Source: Rebecca billardiae RCC1528 (lineage: Eukaryota; Haptophyta). Taken from it: DNA of 64,000 nt. The DNA lies in contig OZ251229.1 in NCBI GenBank assembly GCA_965240325.2, positions 1,488,001 to 1,552,000 of the forward strand, written 5' to 3'. Below are positions 61,861-64,000 of the stretch, piece by piece; position 1 is the stretch's first letter, and the number at the start of each line of letters is the position of its first letter. The position numbers were made by a program, and so were the translations under genes. The notes beneath the pieces were generated by a model. It saw nothing but the letters and a program-made list of their open reading frames with translations, had not been told where the DNA came from and did not search any database.

Positions 61861-64000
61861 ATGCTCGGGCTGGGGAAGCTCTCGCAGCTCAAGGAGTCGG
61901 CGACGCGCCTGGTGAAGGATGCGCAGGACCAGGTACGCATGCATGCGCGCGCCGAGCCGCTCGCGCCGGTCTACTCTTATGGGCAGCCCGCCACCGCGTG
62001 CGCGGCGCGTGCGCGCGTGCGCAGGTGCACAAGCTGGAGAGTCGGATTAACGAGGCCGTGGACGACGAGGGCGCGGCGCCGCGAGCCGAATCCGGCTCGG
62101 CTGCGTCACCGACCACCACGCCGTTCGCGGCCGCCGATGATTGGGGCTCGGCAGGCGACTGGGAGGACGCGCCTCCTGCGCGCGTCGCGGGCAAGCTCGG
62201 TGCGCGCGCAGGGGCGGCGGCGCACGCGCACAGCCAACCAAGTGCGGTGGGCGCGGCGCGAGCGCACCCGTCGGCGCCCGCGTGTGGTGCGTGCAGTGCC
62301 ACGCCGCTCCCACCCACTGCGAGCCCGTCGCTGAGCGCGCAGCCGTCGGCGCGCGCAGCCGCCGCGTTGGCGCCCGCTGGCACGGCGCAACGCCAAGGCA
62401 CGGCCGGGCCAGGTGCGGCCGCGCCGGGACTGTCCGCGGCCAGCGCGCCGGCGGCGGCGGCGGGGACGACGACGGTGACGAAGAAGAGCGCAGAGCCGGC
62501 GGCGAGCTGCGGGTCGACGCAAGCCACGCCTGGGTCGGACGCCAAGGCGCACGCAGCCGCTACGCCCGCCGCAGCGCAGGCCAGCAGCGCTCCTGCGCCG
62601 CCTGAGCACTCGGCGGCAGGCGCGCCCGCGGCGCAGCCGGTGGCAAGCATCGGAGCCGCGGTGTGTGCCGCGCATGCGCCCGCGCCGTCAGAGGCGGTTG
62701 CATGCTCGGCGGGCGCAGATGCTCCCGCCGCGAATGACCCCGCGCTCGCTGCTGCGCCCGCGGCGGCGGGCCTCGGGGCGCCACCGCGCCAGCCGGCGCC
62801 GGCTGGCGGCAGCGCGGACGGCGCCGCGCCGTCCGCGGCGCGGGCGCGCGTCCAAGCGGCCGCCCCGGCGTCCCTGGCCGCGACGGGGCTCGAGCCGGCC
62901 CCAGCGGGCGCGTGCGAGGCGGCGTGGGTGGGAGCCGCCCCGGCGCACGCTGCCGAGCCGCACGCCCCAGCCCCCGCCGCGCTCCCGGCCGAGCTGGCGC
63001 ACGGTGCGCACGCCACAGGGGCGGGCGGCGGCGCGCTCACCGCCGCGAGGGGAACTAGTGAGCCGGCGCCCGAGGCTGACGGCCCCCCCTCGCCGCGGCT
63101 GGCGCGGACGCTCACCGCCGAGCCGGCGACGAGCTGGGCCGAGGCGGAGGGGAGCGAGAGCGTCGCTGACTCGACGGCGACGTCGCCGCGCTCGCCGCCC
63201 ACGCCGTCCTCCGCGCCCGCCCTAGCGCTGGAGGTGACGGCAGCGGCGGCTGGCGCTGCGGCTGGCTCGGCGGATTGCACCGAGCGCGCGCGCGCGGACG
63301 CGGGCGCCGCGCTTGGCTCGGCGCCCGCCGCGGCCGGCGCGGAGGCAGGCGCACGCGCGCGAGGCAAGGATGGCGAGCCCGTCGCGTCCCAGCCCGGCGC
63401 ACTCTGCGAGGACGAGGCGCAGAGCAGCGCGGATGGCGCGTGCTCGGGTGCGGGCGGCGCGGCGCACGGCGCGGCGGCGCGCGGCGCGGGCGGCGCGGCG
63501 CTCGGCCTCGTCGGCGGCCTGACCGATCGGCTGAGTGACACGCTCGCCGGCGGCCTCGGCGGCGCGGCGCCGCACACGCTCCCCTCTCGCGGCCTCCGAG
63601 CTGGGCACGCGCTCGCTCGACGTCTCACAGAGTCGCTCGGTCCGGACCTGCAGCCGGACCTGCAGCCGCAGCCGCACGCGCTGGGCGGAAGCGGCGGCGG
63701 CGTGGATGGCGGCGGTGAGGCGTGCGCGGGCGTTGCGGGGGGCGGCGCGTCCGGCGGCGTGGCGGGCGAGGGCGCGCCGGGCTCGTCCGCGCACGCAGCC
63801 GCCAGCCCCGCCGCCCTCCTCGAGCAGAACGCCGCGCTGCGCGCTCGGCTGCAGCGCGCTGCAGACAGGGCCGAGGCGCTGGCCGAGCAGGCGGCAGCCA
63901 AGGACTCGCAGCTCGGGCAGCTGCTCAGCGAGGGCGAGGCGCTGTCGCGGCGGCAGGCGGAGCTGGAGAAGGGGATCCGGAAGCTGCGGAAGGAGCGCGA
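61861..64000 (+). CDS. TMF1: TMF-type golgin (TATA element modulatory factor), 3' partial
   Basis: Exon 1 is 61861-61932 and exon 2 begins at 62025 and stays open to the window end (phase 0). The N-terminus MLGLGKLSQLKESATRLVKD is an amphipathic helix. Exon 2 opens with VHKLESRINEAVDDE. Residues of about 60-600 are Ala/Pro/Gly-rich low complexity. A coiled coil then starts with ALLEQNAALRARLQRAADRA, and AAKDSQLGQLLSEGEALSRR matches the golgin TMF DNA-binding/Golgi coiled-coil signature. TMF proteins tether vesicles at the Golgi through Rab6-type GTPases. The Rab-binding C-terminus lies beyond the window. The donor GTACGC differs from the GTGCG of most introns here. Confidence 0.82.

Noticed and set aside
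61889-63901. 670-codon open frame on the minus strand
   Set aside because: It lies antisense to the TMF golgin exon and is an effect of extreme GC bias. The plus strand has family motifs and a matching splice phase.
1-64000. tRNA, rRNA, CRISPR arrays, bacterial operons
   Set aside because: I saw no tRNA T-loop/anticodon arrangement, no rRNA, and no regularly spaced short repeats. The gene structure is eukaryotic.

Overview
The window looks like nuclear DNA from a GC-rich, unicellular photosynthetic eukaryote, most probably a haptophyte-type alga with a secondary plastid. This is inference: no rRNA or plastid gene is present to fix the taxon. The eukaryotic signs are short introns with CAG acceptors, an ER Hsp70 ending in KDEL, a prenylated Rab5-type GTPase, a GINS subunit, an AMPK beta subunit, a TMF-type golgin, homeodomain proteins and organelle-targeted proteins. 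An N-terminally extended uroporphyrinogen decarboxylase and a membrane-anchored beta-carbonic anhydrase fit an alga. Genes are compact, very GC-rich and mostly intronless or with one or two introns of about 85-300 bp. They are separated by lower-GC, repeat-rich spacers full of inverted repeats.

Layout. 1-5.6 kb: a 5'-truncated phospholipase-B-like protein, a nuclear-encoded mitochondrial uS3, and a beta-carbonic anhydrase. 6.4-13.4 kb: two head-to-head pairs, BiP with UROD and an unknown 651-residue protein with a PhyH-type dioxygenase. 13.4-19.1 kb: a gene-poor stretch with a 518-bp MITE-like element. 19.1-25.7 kb: Rab5 head-to-head with mitochondrial bL28, then a peptidyl-serine galactosyltransferase-like protein with a ShKT domain head-to-head with a class-III aminotransferase. 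26.4-27.3 kb: a candidate TIR element. 27.8-34.1 kb: GINS Psf3, homeodomain protein 1, and a methyltransferase head-to-head with a peroxisomal dienoyl-CoA isomerase. 35-41 kb: a large unknown protein between two diverged direct repeats, and a conserved-looking Cys-rich membrane protein. 42-45.5 kb: a 419-bp tandem duplication, a nearly perfect hairpin and other repeats. 45.5-50.5 kb: a 1221-residue membrane sulfatase-like protein and homeodomain protein 2. 51.3-52.4 kb: a fold-back element with arms of about 440 bp. 52.9-55.9 kb: a flavin monooxygenase head-to-head with a 2OG-Fe(II) oxygenase. 57-58.8 kb: a pseudogene fragment, a second fold-back element and a perfect 47-bp palindrome. 59.4-64 kb: an AMPK beta subunit and the 5' part of a TMF golgin.

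Functionally the genes are mainly housekeeping: ER folding, tetrapyrrole synthesis, mitochondrial translation, vesicle traffic, replication initiation, peroxisomal beta-oxidation, energy sensing, and glycan or sulfate chemistry. They do not form one pathway. The most unusual signals are a GTGCG-type 5' splice consensus, six head-to-head promoter pairs, several enzymes with altered catalytic residues (UROD, sulfatase, phospholipase B), two related homeodomain proteins sharing a novel flanking motif, and a dense set of fold-back and palindromic elements.
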